From positions 105,177 through 166,572 of the forward strand of contig NZ_LOIC01000070.1 of assembly GCF_001684335.1 (NCBI RefSeq): 61,396 nucleotides of DNA, read 5' to 3'. The DNA comes from Photorhabdus namnaonensis. GTDB taxonomy: Bacteria > Pseudomonadota > Gammaproteobacteria > Enterobacterales > Enterobacteriaceae. The notes beneath the pieces are model-generated. The model worked only from the letters and a program-made list of their open reading frames with translations, did no database searches and was not told where the DNA came from. Of the stretch, positions 29,100-39,649 are shown piece after piece. The first letter of the stretch is position 1, and the number at the start of each line of letters is the position of its first letter. A program made the translations under genes and the position numbers.

Positions 29100-29183
29100 G
29101 TCAGTTTAAATGCATGTTCTAAAACAGCAAACCATCTGCGGGCTGGCTCTTTAAAGAATAATTATTAGTAGTTAGGTAACATC

Positions 29184-30911
29184 ATGATTTCAGGCATATT
29201 AGTATCACCAGGCATCGCTTTCGGTAAAGCACTATTACTGAAAGAAGACCCAATCATTGTCAATCAGAAAAAAATCAGCCAAGAGCAAGTCGAACAAGAA
29301 ATTTTCCATTTCAAGCAAGGCCGTGAAAAAGCTTCATCCCAGCTAGAAATCATCAAGAATATAGCCGCAAAAAACCTCGGAGAAGAAAAAGCTGAAATCT
29401 TCGAAGGACATATCATGCTATTGGAAGATGAAGAACTTGAGCAAGAAATTATTTCGTTAATCAAAAACGATTTCAGAACTGCGGATGCCGCAGTCTATTC
29501 CGTTATTGAAACTCAGGCCCAAGCCCTTGAAGAATTAGATGATGAATACCTGAAAGAACGTGCCACAGACGTGCGTGATATCGGTAAACGCTTATTGAAA
29601 AATATTCTGGGTATGCCCATTGTTGATCTTGGCTCAATTTCAGAGGAAGTCATTTTGGTTGCCAACGACCTGACTCCATCGGAAACCGCACAACTCAATC
29701 TGGAAAAAGTACTCGGCTTTATTACCAATTTAGGCGGCCGAACTTCTCATACGTCAATCATGGCCCGCTCTCTTGAACTGCCGGCGATCGTCGGTACCAC
29801 CCAGGCGACGACGACAATCCAGAATGGCGATTATCTAATTCTGGACGCGGTAAATAATCACATTTATATCAATCCATCTGATGCGGAAATTGAACAGTTA
29901 AAAAAGACCAAAAACGAATATCTGGCGGAAAAAACTGAACTTGCAAAGTTGAAAGATCTCCCGGCAATGACTCTCGATGGTCATCAGGTTGAAGTCTGTG
30001 CCAATATCGGTACCGTCCGTGATGTGATTGGCGCTGAACGCAATGGCGCTGAAGGCGTCGGTTTATACCGTACAGAATTTCTGTTTATGGATCGTGATTC
30101 GCTGCCAACAGAAGAAGAACAATTCCAAGCTTATAAAGCTGTTGCCGGAGCAATGGGCAGTCAGGCGGTTATTATACGTACTATGGATATCGGTGGTGAT
30201 AAAAATCTGCCCTATATGAATCTACCGAAAGAAGAGAATCCATTCCTAGGTTGGCGTGCAATTCGTATTTGCCTTGATCGAAAAGAGATCTTACATTCTC
30301 AGTTACGTGCTATCTTACGTGCATCTGTTTTCGGTAAACTACGTATTATGTTTCCAATGATTATTTCTGTAGAAGAAGTACAGGAACTGAAAGCAGAACT
30401 TGAATTGCTGAAAGGTCAGCTTCGTGAAGAAGGTAAAAAATTCGATGAAGCGATCGAAGTGGGGGTGATGGTAGAAACGCCAGCTTCCGCAGTTATTGCT
30501 CATCACTTGGCAAAAGAAGTTGACTTTTTCAGTATTGGGACAAACGATCTAACTCAGTATACTCTTGCTGTAGACCGCGGTAACGAGTTGATTTCTCATC
30601 TTTATAACCCGATGCTACCAGCAGTATTGAGCCTGATTAAGCAAACCATTGATGCTTCACACGCTGAAGGTAAATGGACGGGGATGTGTGGCGAGCTTGC
30701 AGGTGATGAACGTGCTACATTGTTGCTATTAGGCATGGGGCTGGATGAGTTTAGTATGAGTGCGATTTCTATTCCCCGCATCAAGAAAATCATTCGTAAT
30801 ACGCGTTACGAAGATGCAAAAGCGCTAGCTGAACAAGCCCTGTCTCAGTCTACCGCTCAGGGGTTGATAGAATTGGTTGATACCTTCATCAAAGAAAAAA
30901 CACTTTGCTAA
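29184..30911 (+). CDS. ptsI: PTS enzyme I (PEP-protein phosphotransferase)
   Basis: Enzyme I takes phosphate from PEP and gives it to HPr. The 575-residue protein has the active His in [13 protein letters not shown] (about residue 189), the PEP-binding [15 protein letters not shown] block and the active Cys in GMCGELAGD (about residue 502). The length matches E. coli. It is followed after 48 bases by crr, so ptsI-crr is an operon. The ERIC element upstream may alter the HPr to EI ratio. Confidence 0.98.
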   Translation: MISGILVSPGIAFGKALLLKEDPIIVNQKKISQEQVEQEIFHFKQGREKASSQLEIIKNIAAKNLGEEKAEIFEGHIMLLEDEELEQEIISLIKNDFRTADAAVYSVIETQAQALEELDDEYLKERATDVRDIGKRLLKNILGMPIVDLGSISEEVILVANDLTPSETAQLNLEKVLGFITNLGGRTSHTSIMARSLELPAIVGTTQATTTIQNGDYLILDAVNNHIYINPSDAEIEQLKKTKNEYLAEKTELAKLKDLPAMTLDGHQVEVCANIGTVRDVIGAERNGAEGVGLYRTEFLFMDRDSLPTEEEQFQAYKAVAGAMGSQAVIIRTMDIGGDKNLPYMNLPKEENPFLGWRAIRICLDRKEILHSQLRAILRASVFGKLRIMFPMIISVEEVQELKAELELLKGQLREEGKKFDEAIEVGVMVETPASAVIAHHLAKEVDFFSIGTNDLTQYTLAVDRGNELISHLYNPMLPAVLSLIKQTIDASHAEGKWTGMCGELAGDERATLLLLGMGLDEFSMSAISIPRIKKIIRNTRYEDAKALAEQALSQSTAQGLIELVDTFIKEKTLC

Positions 30912-30959
30912 CAATATCGGTTAAAACGCGGTCCAGTATAAACAATTAGGAGAAGATTC

Positions 30960-31469
30960 ATGGGTCTGTTTGATAAACTGAAATCTCTAGTTTCAGATGA
31001 TAAAAAAAACAGCGGCACTATTGAAATTATCGCACCTTTATCTGGTGAGATTGTCAATATTGAAGATGTTCCAGATGTTGTTTTCGCCGAGAAAATTGTG
31101 GGCGACGGTATCGCTATAAAACCCGCCGGCAATAAAATAGTCGCGCCAGTTGATGGAACAATCGGTAAAATATTTGAAACCAACCATGCATTTTCTATCG
31201 AATCGGACAGCGGTATTGAGCTATTTGTCCATTTTGGTATTGATACGGTTGAACTTAAAGGCGAAGGCTTTAAGCGTATTGCTGAAGAAGGTCAGCGTGT
31301 ACAAAAAGGTGATTTAGTTTTAGAGTTCGATCTTAAACTCCTTGAAGAAAGAGCAAAATCGACCCTGACGCCTGTTGTTATTTCCAACATGGATGAGATT
31401 AAAGAGTTATCCAAGTTGAGCGGTTCTGTCACTGTTGGTGAAACCCCCATTATGCGGATTAAAAAGTAG
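30960..31469 (+). CDS. crr: PTS glucose-specific enzyme IIA
   Basis: EIIA-Glc passes phosphate to the glucose transporter and controls adenylate cyclase and inducer exclusion. The 169-residue protein has His76 (in [10 protein letters not shown]) and the phospho-acceptor His91 (in LFVHFGIDT). GGAG precedes the ATG. A strong intrinsic terminator follows. The order ptsH-ptsI-crr is conserved. Confidence 0.98.
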   Translation: MGLFDKLKSLVSDDKKNSGTIEIIAPLSGEIVNIEDVPDVVFAEKIVGDGIAIKPAGNKIVAPVDGTIGKIFETNHAFSIESDSGIELFVHFGIDTVELKGEGFKRIAEEGQRVQKGDLVLEFDLKLLEERAKSTLTPVVISNMDEIKELSKLSGSVTVGETPIMRIKK

Positions 31470-31503
31470 CGACACTAAACTGTCACAATACCACTTTCAT
31501 CTT

Positions 31504-31539
31504 AAAAAACGGCCGACAATCACGGCTGTTTTTTTTATC
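31504..31539 (+). terminator. Intrinsic terminator of crr
   Basis: AAAAAACGGCCG pairs with CGGCTGTTTTTT, followed by further Ts. Confidence 0.92.
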
Positions 31540-31637
31540 CTTTATCTTCGATTTACCCCATTTTCCAGTGAAAATTAGCTAGTGTGAGCAGAGCTTGCCG
31601 CCTCTTTTACTCTACTCACGCTGAATGTATAACCAGA

Positions 31638-32519
31638 TTAATTAAATATTCCGGTAGAAAGATATCTGTCGCCACGGTCACAGATAATGGCAACAATAAC
31701 AGAACCTGGATTTTGTGCTGCAACACTTAATGCTCCAGCAACAGCACCGCCGGAACTGACCCCACAGAAAATGCCTTCTTTCCGAGCTAATAAACGCATG
31801 GTATCTTCAGCTTCCTGCTGAGTGATATCCAACACTTGATCAACTAACTCCTTGCGGAAAATACCAGGCAAATAAGCCGGCGACCAACGACGAATACCTG
31901 GAATATGGCTATCCGCCGCCGGCTGTAAGCCAATAATCTGTACACTATTAGACTGACTTTTTAAATAGCGGCTAACACCGGTAATGGTTCCCGTCGTTCC
32001 CATACTGGAAACAAAATGTGTAATACGCCCTTTCGTCTGTCGCCAAATTTCCGGCCCTGTCGTCGTAAAATGCGCTAAAGGATTATCCGGGTTATTGAAT
32101 TGATCAAGAACTTTACCTTCGCCATTACGCTCCATTTGCTGGGCTAAATCACGTGCGCCTTCCATGCCCATTGCTCTACTCACCAAAATCAATTCTGCAC
32201 CATAAGCTCGCATAGAAGCCTGACGCTCAAGGCTCATATTATCAGGCATCAATAATTTGAGATGATAACCTTTTACTGCGGCAATCATTGCCAACGCAAT
32301 ACCCGTATTTCCGCTAGTGGCTTCAATCAACACGTCACCGGGAGAAATTTCACCGCGCAATTCAGCCTGCTGAATCATTGATAGCGCTGTTCTGTCTTTT
32401 ATTGAGCCTGCCGGATTATTACCCTCAAGTTTCACCCATATTTCTCCCCCTAGCTTATCGGTGATTCGTTGTAATTTTACCAGCGGGGTATTACCTATAA
32501 AATGTTCCAAGCTTGCCAC
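31638..32519 (-). CDS. cysM: O-acetylserine sulfhydrylase B (cysteine synthase B)
   Basis: CysM makes cysteine from O-acetylserine and sulfide or thiosulfate. The GTG at 32519 gives a start (M-ASLEHFIGNTPLV) aligned with E. coli CysM and places the PLP lysine at Lys41 (in AGSIKDRTAL); an open extension to 32582 would add 21 residues without support. TSGNTGIAL and SSMGTTGTITGVSR are visible. The ending ...STGIFN is slightly shorter than in E. coli. It is downstream of cysA in the sulfate/thiosulfate operon. Confidence 0.94.
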   Translation of the reverse strand: MASLEHFIGNTPLVKLQRITDKLGGEIWVKLEGNNPAGSIKDRTALSMIQQAELRGEISPGDVLIEATSGNTGIALAMIAAVKGYHLKLLMPDNMSLERQASMRAYGAELILVSRAMGMEGARDLAQQMERNGEGKVLDQFNNPDNPLAHFTTTGPEIWRQTKGRITHFVSSMGTTGTITGVSRYLKSQSNSVQIIGLQPAADSHIPGIRRWSPAYLPGIFRKELVDQVLDITQQEAEDTMRLLARKEGIFCGVSSGGAVAGALSVAAQNPGSVIVAIICDRGDRYLSTGIFN

Positions 32520-32657
32520 AGCTATTACCCAAATTTTATTTAATAGAAAAGCGAAATAACCATATTCAGGAATATATCGCAAGACTTAAATAAAAAATGC
32601 CCATCCCTGGCGGTAAGGAGATGAGCAAAATGGTACCAACCAAATCTTAAGTAATTA

Positions 32658-33746
32658 TCAGGCAGTTTGAGCTAAACTCAGTGTTTGCAATTGCTTATCG
32701 CCCGCATATAAACGTGCTTCAGTGCCACCAATAAAATAACGGCTTCCTCTTGTGGGTACTGAAGTTTCATCAAACCAAATAACAGCAATCGACTCATGAT
32801 GCCAGCCTAGAGGCTGAACCGAAAGCTGCCAGAAATGCCCTCTAGGACTGACCTCAATCACCTGTACCGGCAACGGGCTGGAAAGTGTCGATTGCGAGTT
32901 CATCATGATATCCCACGGACGCAAGAATACATCGACATTCCCCTGATGGATTGGCGTCACATTGAGAGGCAAGTGTTGTCCGCCAATCAATAGCTGGGAA
33001 CCTTTAATTTCACCATTAAAATGGTTAACTTCCCCCAGGAACTCCATCACAAAACGGCTTGCCGGATAACGCCATACCTCTTGTGGTGTACCAACCTGTT
33101 CAATATTCCCTTGTCTCATGACAACAACCCGATCAGCCACTTCCATCGCTTCTTCCTGATCGTGAGTGACAAAGACACTGGTAAATTTAAGTTCTTCATG
33201 GAGCTGGCGTAGCCAACGGCGTAATTCCATTCTTACCTGAGCATCCAGTGCGCCAAATGGCTCATCGAGTAATAGAATTTGTGGTTCAACAGCCAATGCT
33301 CTTGCCAACGCTACTCGTTGTTTCTGCCCGCCGGAAAGTTGCGATGGATAGCGTTCAGCAAGATGCGTTAATTGCACCATCTCCAGCAACTCCATAACCT
33401 TATGGCGGATAGCCGCCATATTCGGACGCTTACGTCGTGGCAGTACTGTCAATCCAAAAGCAACGTTATCAAACACAGTCATATGCCGAAACAGTGCATA
33501 ATGCTGAAATACAAATCCAACTTGCCGATCTTTAGCATGCATACGGCTAACATCTTGCCCGTGGAAACTCAGTTTCCCCTCGGTTTGTTGTTCCAGACCA
33601 GCAATAATCCTCAACAAGGTTGTTTTACCGGAGCCTGACGGACCAAGCAGAGCAATCATTTCTCCAGAAAAAATATTCAGAGTGACATCGCTCAGAACCT
33701 GAGTCCGACCAAAATATTTACTGATATTGTTAATTTCAATACTCAT
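32658..33746 (-). CDS. cysA: Sulfate/thiosulfate ABC transporter ATP-binding protein
   Basis: CysA powers sulfate and thiosulfate uptake. The 362-residue protein has Walker [11 protein letters not shown], signature [15 protein letters not shown], Walker [12 protein letters not shown] and a C-terminal TOBE-type region. It follows cysW by 14 bases in the minus-strand cysP-U-W-A-M order. Expression is expected to depend on CysB, though I did not identify a CysB site. Confidence 0.97.
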   Translation of the reverse strand: MSIEINNISKYFGRTQVLSDVTLNIFSGEMIALLGPSGSGKTTLLRIIAGLEQQTEGKLSFHGQDVSRMHAKDRQVGFVFQHYALFRHMTVFDNVAFGLTVLPRRKRPNMAAIRHKVMELLEMVQLTHLAERYPSQLSGGQKQRVALARALAVEPQILLLDEPFGALDAQVRMELRRWLRQLHEELKFTSVFVTHDQEEAMEVADRVVVMRQGNIEQVGTPQEVWRYPASRFVMEFLGEVNHFNGEIKGSQLLIGGQHLPLNVTPIHQGNVDVFLRPWDIMMNSQSTLSSPLPVQVIEVSPRGHFWQLSVQPLGWHHESIAVIWFDETSVPTRGSRYFIGGTEARLYAGDKQLQTLSLAQTA

Positions 33747-33760
33747 ATTCTGCTCCTACC

Positions 33761-34606
33761 CTAACCATGTTGGCGACTTAACCGCCACTGCAAAGCACTT
33801 TTAACTATCAAAGTGATAATTGCCATCAATGCCAACAACGCCGCCGCGGTAAATGCCCCTACGGTGTTGTAATCTTGATGCAGTAATTCAACCTGCAACG
33901 GCAATGTGTAAGTTTCACCACGAATAGCGCCGGATACCACTGAAACAGCGCCAAATTCACCAATCGCCCGGGCATTGGTCAAAACCACACCGTATAACAA
34001 CGCCCAACGAATATTAGGTAACGTCACCCGCCAAAACATTTTCCAGCCAGACGCCCCCAATAAAATTGCAGCTTCATCCTCCTGGCTCCCCTGACTAAGC
34101 ATCATCGGCACCAGTTCTCGCACAACAAACGGACAAGTCACAAATATCGTCACCAAGACCATCCCCGGCCAGGAAAACATCAATTGGATATCATAGGGTT
34201 CCAGCAAACTCCCTGCCCAACCATTCGAACCATAAAACAATAAGTAGAGCAAACCCGCTACGACCGGCGAAACAGCAAACGGAATGTCGATCAACGTCAA
34301 TAAACATTGCCGCCCCGGAAATTGAAAACGCGTCACCAGCCAAGCGAGCATGACGCCAAAAATTAGATTCACCGGAACAGTAATTAATGCGATCAGTATC
34401 GTTAACCAGATGGCATGCAACATATCAGGATCTAAAAGATTCTCAGCGACTACCTCAACTCCTTTAGAAAAGGCGGTCATAAATATCCAGACAATGGGGA
34501 TCACTAACAGTAAGATTGAAAACAATACGCCTGTTATGATCAACGTCCATTTACCCCAATTTACAGGTGGTCGTTGCGCTACATAAGATTCAGATAATTC
34601 AACCAT
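33761..34606 (-). CDS. cysW: Sulfate/thiosulfate ABC transporter permease CysW
   Basis: The 281-residue inner-membrane permease has about six membrane helices and the EAA loop (EDEAAILLGASGWKMFWRVTLPNIRWALLYG, contact site for CysA). It also has the family block RAIGEFGAVSVVSG. Its start overlaps the cysU stop by one base, and cysA follows closely, so all are one operon. Confidence 0.96.
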   Translation of the reverse strand: MVELSESYVAQRPPVNWGKWTLIITGVLFSILLLVIPIVWIFMTAFSKGVEVVAENLLDPDMLHAIWLTILIALITVPVNLIFGVMLAWLVTRFQFPGRQCLLTLIDIPFAVSPVVAGLLYLLFYGSNGWAGSLLEPYDIQLMFSWPGMVLVTIFVTCPFVVRELVPMMLSQGSQEDEAAILLGASGWKMFWRVTLPNIRWALLYGVVLTNARAIGEFGAVSVVSGAIRGETYTLPLQVELLHQDYNTVGAFTAAALLALMAIITLIVKSALQWRLSRQHG

Positions 34607-35439
34607 TAATGCCCCCCAATCCGCTTACCAAAGCGGCTTTGCAGAGTATTAATGCTAAATAGTAATATCAGGGATATTGCCAATATAACCGATGCGATAG
34701 CACTGGCTGCTGGGTAATCAAACTCCTGTAAGCGGATAAAAATCATCAGCGATACTACTTCTGTTTGCCATGCAATGTTACCGGCAATAAAGATCACGGC
34801 GCCAAATTCCCCCAAGCTGCGAGTAAAAGAGAGTGCGGTGCCCGCAATTAAAGCGGGAGACAATTCCGGCAATACAACCCGCCAGAAAGTTTTCCAACGA
34901 TTAGCGCCTAATGTTTGAGCTGCTTCTTCATATTCCGGCCCTAACTCTTCAAGTACCGGCTGAATAGTTCGCACTACAAATGGCAGGCTTGTAAACGCCA
35001 TCGCCACTACAATACCCAACCAAGTATTGACTACTTTCACATCAAAGTGCCCAAGCAAAGAGCCATACCAGCCACTAACAGAGAATAGCGTCGCCAATGT
35101 CAATCCCGCTACCGCAGTAGGTAACGCAAAAGGGAGATCCATCAAACCATCTAATAAGCTACGGCCTGGGAAACGATAGCGAGTTAAAACCCATGCCATC
35201 AGCATACCAAACACCGCATTAAACAAGCTGGCAGCCGCTGCTGCCAACAATGTCACTTTGTAAGCCGCCACGACTTGGGGATTAGCAATCACTAGCCAAT
35301 ACTGTTCCCAGGTCATACTAGAAAGCTGCACAACTAATGCGCTCAGAGGTAACAATAAGATCAAGCAGGTATAGAACAAACTACTGCCTAAGCTTAACCC
35401 GAAACCAGGCAATACTCGCTTACTGGATCTCGAAAACAT
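34606..35439 (-). CDS. cysU: Sulfate/thiosulfate ABC transporter permease CysU (CysT)
   Basis: The 277-residue inner-membrane permease pairs with CysW. It has about six helices and the EAA loop (YEEAAQTLGANRWKTFWRVVLPELSPALIAG). RSLGEFGAVIFIAGN is a family block. It overlaps both neighbours by one base (ATG and stop codons share a base), so the operon is tightly coupled. Confidence 0.96.
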   Translation of the reverse strand: MFSRSSKRVLPGFGLSLGSSLFYTCLILLLPLSALVVQLSSMTWEQYWLVIANPQVVAAYKVTLLAAAAASLFNAVFGMLMAWVLTRYRFPGRSLLDGLMDLPFALPTAVAGLTLATLFSVSGWYGSLLGHFDVKVVNTWLGIVVAMAFTSLPFVVRTIQPVLEELGPEYEEAAQTLGANRWKTFWRVVLPELSPALIAGTALSFTRSLGEFGAVIFIAGNIAWQTEVVSLMIFIRLQEFDYPAASAIASVILAISLILLFSINTLQSRFGKRIGGH

Positions 35440-36461
35440 TACTTATGCCCCTCGGCCAGCAATTGATCCAGTATACCGCCAGTATTGAAGTGAGTTTTCA
35501 TCACTTGCGGCCAACCACCAAATTGATCTTCCAATCGAAACAGCTTAGTTTCTGGAAAACGGGATTTCTGCTGAGCCATCACGTTTTTATCACTGACACG
35601 ATAATTAAAGTTGGTAATAATCTGCTGTGCCTGTGGGCTATAAAGATAATTTAGATAAGCTTTAGCCGCTTTCTCTGTACCGTTTCTCGCAATATGTTTA
35701 TCAACCCAAGCTACAGGAAATTCTGCCAGAATACCTACTGGTGGAACGATCACTTCATATTTATCATCACCATACTGTTTGCGAATATTGTTTACTTCGG
35801 ATTCGAAACTAATCAATACATCACCCAAACCACGTTCAATAAATGAAGTTGTCGCCCCACGACCGCCAGTATCAAACACAGCGACATTTTTCAGAAAACG
35901 CTTCATCCACTCGCGAGTTTTACCCTGATCTCCACCACTTTCCTGTTGAATAGCCCCCCAAGCGGCCAAATAAGCATAACGGCCATTACCGGAGGTTTTA
36001 GGGTTTGGGAAGACTAATTTGATATCTTGACGCACCAAGTCATCCCAATTACGAATATTTTTGGGGTTGCCTTTACGTACAAGAAACGCCATCGTGGAAT
36101 AGTAAGGTGAACTGCTATTTGGCAGACGGTTCTGCCAATCAGCCGGGATCAGCTTGCCGCGATCATGCAAAATTTGCACATCCGTTACCTGATTGTAAGT
36201 CACCACGTCAGCCCGTAATCCCTGAAGAATCGCCAGTGCTTGTTTGGAGGAACCGGCGTGGGATTGTTTGATTATCAATTTGTCTTGTGGATACTGTTCA
36301 TTCCACTGTTTTTCAAATTCAGAATTCAGTACAGAAAATAACTCACGCGCAACATCATAAGAGCTGTTTAACAGCTCTACAGCAAAGACATGACTGCTGC
36401 CTAATAAAGTTACTACTACCAGTCCGTTTAGTATTGTATTTTTTACTGAATACTTTTTCAT
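35439..36461 (-). CDS. cysP: Thiosulfate/sulfate-binding periplasmic protein CysP
   Basis: The 340-residue protein has a Sec signal peptide ([19 protein letters not shown] to about residue 27, cut after FA) followed by [14 protein letters not shown], the usual mature start of sulfate-binding proteins. The blocks [10 protein letters not shown] and [17 protein letters not shown] bind the oxyanion in the family. First gene of the cysPUWAM operon; its upstream region (36462-36691) should hold the CysB-controlled promoter. Confidence 0.95.
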   Translation of the reverse strand: MKKYSVKNTILNGLVVVTLLGSSHVFAVELLNSSYDVARELFSVLNSEFEKQWNEQYPQDKLIIKQSHAGSSKQALAILQGLRADVVTYNQVTDVQILHDRGKLIPADWQNRLPNSSSPYYSTMAFLVRKGNPKNIRNWDDLVRQDIKLVFPNPKTSGNGRYAYLAAWGAIQQESGGDQGKTREWMKRFLKNVAVFDTGGRGATTSFIERGLGDVLISFESEVNNIRKQYGDDKYEVIVPPVGILAEFPVAWVDKHIARNGTEKAAKAYLNYLYSPQAQQIITNFNYRVSDKNVMAQQKSRFPETKLFRLEDQFGGWPQVMKTHFNTGGILDQLLAEGHK

Positions 36462-36691
36462 TTCTCACCTTATCCGTTATTTCATCAAATAACGCGCCAG
36501 TAACTAATGTATCCAGTTTATTTATAACAGGGTAGATAACTATCACCGTTTAATATACTAAATTGCAATTAGAAAGCATGAAACGCAATAAGCTGGCGAA
36601 ATAGTAAGGCTTTTAAATGGAAAATGCGGGCCTGTTACGGCACCGCAAGAGGAACCTAAACCGACTCAGTTGGTGCTTTAATTAGGAACGC

Positions 36692-37300
36692 TTATCGCTT
36701 CCAAATGATACGTTCCACTTTCCAATTTTTCAGCACATCATCAGAAGGAATCAAACCTTCAGGACCACTCCAATGGCCTGTAAACAGATAACTAACATGT
36801 CTGCTCTGTGGGGATGCACAGACAATAGCGCTCTTCTCTGATTCACCTACCGTGTTTTGGCAAGCATTAAATGCCCTGCTATAAAGTGCCGAAAATGGCA
36901 TACCAACCTTTGTTCCCCAGACGGTTTCAATATTTTCATCCAACACTTCAATATGACTGATTTTTCCATCGGCCTGACCAAATAGCGCTATCTTCAATTG
37001 ATCACCGTCCATTGCTTGAAAGAGTGTCACCAATTGACCATTTTTTGTTTCCATGCCGCTGCGTAAGTGGTACTTTCTATCCAACCCCTTCTCTATTGCT
37101 TCTTTATTCATTGCTGTCAGACTATTTATTTCTCCTACACCCTGATCTGAGATTTTTAAGGGGCTACCAAACCAGCTAAAAGGAGACAAATTCGACCATG
37201 AAAAACCCGATGACCCCGTACAACCGGCCAGTAACAATGCACCACTTATGGTGATAAAACGCAATCCTGACAACATGTTAGTTAAAATATACTTCTGCAT
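36692..37300 (-). CDS. yfeY: Outer-membrane lipoprotein, YfeY-like (RpoE-regulated lipoprotein)
   Basis: The 202-residue protein has a lipoprotein signal with lipobox LLLAGC (Cys27 from the first ATG). The E. coli homologue is called an RpoE-regulated lipoprotein of unknown function. A second ATG at 37276 (MLSGLRF) is a plausible alternative start. It lies between the cys operon and ypeA as in E. coli. Internal Cys residues in NACQNT and IVCASP could form a disulfide. Confidence 0.8.
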   Translation of the reverse strand: MQKYILTNMLSGLRFITISGALLLAGCTGSSGFSWSNLSPFSWFGSPLKISDQGVGEINSLTAMNKEAIEKGLDRKYHLRSGMETKNGQLVTLFQAMDGDQLKIALFGQADGKISHIEVLDENIETVWGTKVGMPFSALYSRAFNACQNTVGESEKSAIVCASPQSRHVSYLFTGHWSGPEGLIPSDDVLKNWKVERIIWKR

Positions 37301-37471
37301 AACTGGTTCCCTTATAGCTCAATACAGCGATAGGCACTGAGACATCACATCTGATTGTTAGTTTCAGAGAATATTTAAATTAATCACTTTAGATTAATAT
37401 TTTATTGATAAAATACAACTTAGCGGTATTATTACCTCCCCCTAAAAATCATCACTATTAGTAAGGTCAAT

Positions 37472-37891
37472 ATGATGAAAAAAATATTTATAACCACCGC
37501 CTTGATTACTTTGTTTAGTATGCCGTCAATAGCTCAAACCTCACAGACGCAATTTGGTGGTTTTTCCGGTCCCGATTCAACACAGCCTCCCGTCCAAGCA
37601 GCACCACAAGGTGGTTTTGTCGATCACAATGCAAGAGTTTCCACCACCCAACAAGTTAAAAATATGAGAGATGACAGTTGGGTCGTACTGGAAGGACATA
37701 TTGAATCCCGTATCCACAGTGATCACTTCATATTCCGCGATAATGCAGGAATTATTGAAGTCGAAGTTGATCATAAATACTGGAATGGCCAAACGATAAC
37801 GCCCCAAGATAGAGTCCGTCTTGAAGGTGAAGTCGATAAAGATTGGAATGGCATGACTATTGATGTGAAAAAAGTCACTAAATTGAACTAA
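37472..37891 (+). CDS. YgiW/YdeI-family stress-tolerance OB-fold protein
   Basis: The 139-residue protein has a signal peptide (MMKKIFITTALITLFSMPSIAQ) and a bacterial OB-fold (BOF) domain: VKNMRDDSWVVLEGHIESRI...HFIFRDNAGIIEVEVDHKYW...VRLEGEVDKDWN. Members are periplasmic and linked to peroxide, metal or peptide stress. The usual genomic place of ygiW is elsewhere, so its position between yfeY and ypeA is a local difference. It converges on ypeA over a shared hairpin. Confidence 0.88.
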   Translation: MMKKIFITTALITLFSMPSIAQTSQTQFGGFSGPDSTQPPVQAAPQGGFVDHNARVSTTQQVKNMRDDSWVVLEGHIESRIHSDHFIFRDNAGIIEVEVDHKYWNGQTITPQDRVRLEGEVDKDWNGMTIDVKKVTKLN

Positions 37892-37898
37892 TGGCTTG

Positions 37899-37927
37899 TG
37901 GCTGAGTGGGATTCTTTCACTCAGCCA
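37899..37927. terminator. Hairpin between convergent ygiW-like gene and ypeA
   Basis: TGGCTGAGTG and CACTCAGCCA form a perfect ten-base stem with a nine-base loop. T-runs are weak on both strands. Confidence 0.6.
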
Positions 37928-37937
37928 TATTCTAAAC

Positions 37938-38369
37938 TCAATATTCCTGATCGCCAATCAAACGCTTACTGAAAATAACGCTCTCTTGATAACGATCTTC
38001 ATATTCCAGTTTTTCACACATATAGATAGTGGCATCATTATCTTCAGGAACAATAAGAACTATTTTTGGACAACCACGGGCGATCAATTTCTTTTCTAAT
38101 CGGGCAATTAATGCATTCGCAATTCCCCTACCGCGGAATTCAGGATGAACTCCCAAATAATAAGCAGAGCCACGATGACCATCATAACCACCCATAATCG
38201 TCCCAACCACTTCACCAGCCACTTCCGCGACTAAAAACAGGTCAGGATCATGAGTTAATTTGCGCTCAATATCCACTTCAGGATCAACACCAGAATTAAG
38301 TAAATCGCAGCGTTCCCATAAGGTGATCACTTCCTCAAAATCATCTTGTCGAAATACTCGAACTTCCAT
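37938..38369 (-). CDS. ypeA: GNAT-family acetyltransferase YpeA
   Basis: A 143-residue GNAT protein starting [24 protein letters not shown]. The acetyl-CoA binding segment [19 protein letters not shown] is clear. I chose the ATG at 38369 for its match to E. coli YpeA; an extension to 38393 adds eight residues. The substrate is unknown. It is divergent from hemF. Confidence 0.93.
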   Translation of the reverse strand: MEVRVFRQDDFEEVITLWERCDLLNSGVDPEVDIERKLTHDPDLFLVAEVAGEVVGTIMGGYDGHRGSAYYLGVHPEFRGRGIANALIARLEKKLIARGCPKIVLIVPEDNDATIYMCEKLEYEDRYQESVIFSKRLIGDQEY

Positions 38370-38505
38370 CCCTAACCAACCTGTTTTTATCAAAAAACTA
38401 TTTTTTCATTATCTCCGCTTTAACACCGGAATCAATACGAAAATGCGTTCTCTTCCACTAACATCTATAATATAACGCTTACCATATCATAATAGGGAAA
38501 GAATC

Positions 38506-39414
38506 ATGAATACACCAAACATTAATCAGATTAAGTCTTTTTTCCTTTCATTACAGGATGAAATTTGCCGACAACTGGAACAGGCAGATGGCAAAGCGAA
38601 ATTTACGGAGCAATGCTGGCAACGAGAAGAAGGAAGTGGAGGCCGTAGTAGAATTATGAAAGAAGGCGCGATATTCGAACAAGCAGGCGCTAATTTTTCT
38701 CATGTATCAGGAGACATACTCCCCTCATCAGCAACAGCTCTCCGTCCTGAACTGGCCGGTCGGCATTATCAAGCAATGGGCGTCTCTCTGGTCATTCATC
38801 CTTTGAATCCCTATATACCAACCAGTCATGCTAATGTTCGGTTCTTTATTGCAGAAAAAGAAGGTGAAGCGCCGGTATGGTGGTTCGGTGGAGGTTTTGA
38901 TTTGACGCCTTATTATGGTTTCAAGGAAGATGCTATTCACTGGCACACCATCGCCAAAAATATATGTCAACCCTACGGAGAAGATGTTTATCCAAAATAT
39001 AAAAAATGGTGTGACAATTATTTTTATATTAAACATCGTGACGAAGCCCGTGGAATTGGTGGCTTATTTTATGACGACTTAAATACGCCTGACTTTGAAC
39101 ATTGTTTTAATTTAACTCAAGATGTAGGTAAAGGTTTTCTTTCTGCCTATTTACCTATTGTAGAAAAAAGGAAAAACATATTATGGGGTGAACGTGAACG
39201 ACAATTTCAACTATATCGCCGTAGTCGCTATGTAGAATTTAACCTCGTTTGGGACAGAGGAACCTTGTTCGGATTACAAAGTGGAGGAAGAACAGAATCT
39301 ATCTTAATGTCCATGCCACCATTAGTACGCTGGGAATACGATTATCACCCTGAACCAGGATCTGCGGAAGCCGCTTTATATACTGACTTTCTACCAGTAA
39401 AAGACTGGATATGA
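38506..39414 (+). CDS. hemF: Oxygen-dependent coproporphyrinogen III oxidase
   Basis: HemF converts coproporphyrinogen III to protoporphyrinogen IX with oxygen in haem synthesis. The 302-residue protein shows family blocks [29 protein letters not shown] and [32 protein letters not shown]. The length fits E. coli HemF (299). AGGGAAAG precedes the ATG. A terminator follows. Confidence 0.97.
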   Translation: MNTPNINQIKSFFLSLQDEICRQLEQADGKAKFTEQCWQREEGSGGRSRIMKEGAIFEQAGANFSHVSGDILPSSATALRPELAGRHYQAMGVSLVIHPLNPYIPTSHANVRFFIAEKEGEAPVWWFGGGFDLTPYYGFKEDAIHWHTIAKNICQPYGEDVYPKYKKWCDNYFYIKHRDEARGIGGLFYDDLNTPDFEHCFNLTQDVGKGFLSAYLPIVEKRKNILWGERERQFQLYRRSRYVEFNLVWDRGTLFGLQSGGRTESILMSMPPLVRWEYDYHPEPGSAEAALYTDFLPVKDWI

Positions 39415-39427
39415 TTCTTTTATCAAT

Positions 39428-39473
39428 GTTAGGAATATTATAAAAAACTATTCCTAACTATTTATATTTTTAT
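39428..39473 (+). terminator. Intrinsic terminator of hemF
   Basis: TTAGGAATA (39429-39437) pairs with TATTCCTAA (39449-39457), followed by a T-rich tract. Confidence 0.75.
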
Positions 39474-39649
39474 TACAGCCAATGCAATAATCCCTCACAC
39501 AAAAAACATTAACAAATTGTTAACAACCCCTTAACATAAAAGAAGCAGGTTGGACCTGATGACTATCTGCTGGAAACATGTTTAATATGAATCCGTACCT
39601 AAAGAGTACCTCTAATTAATAACTAAAAATTTATTCCAGGAGATATTTT

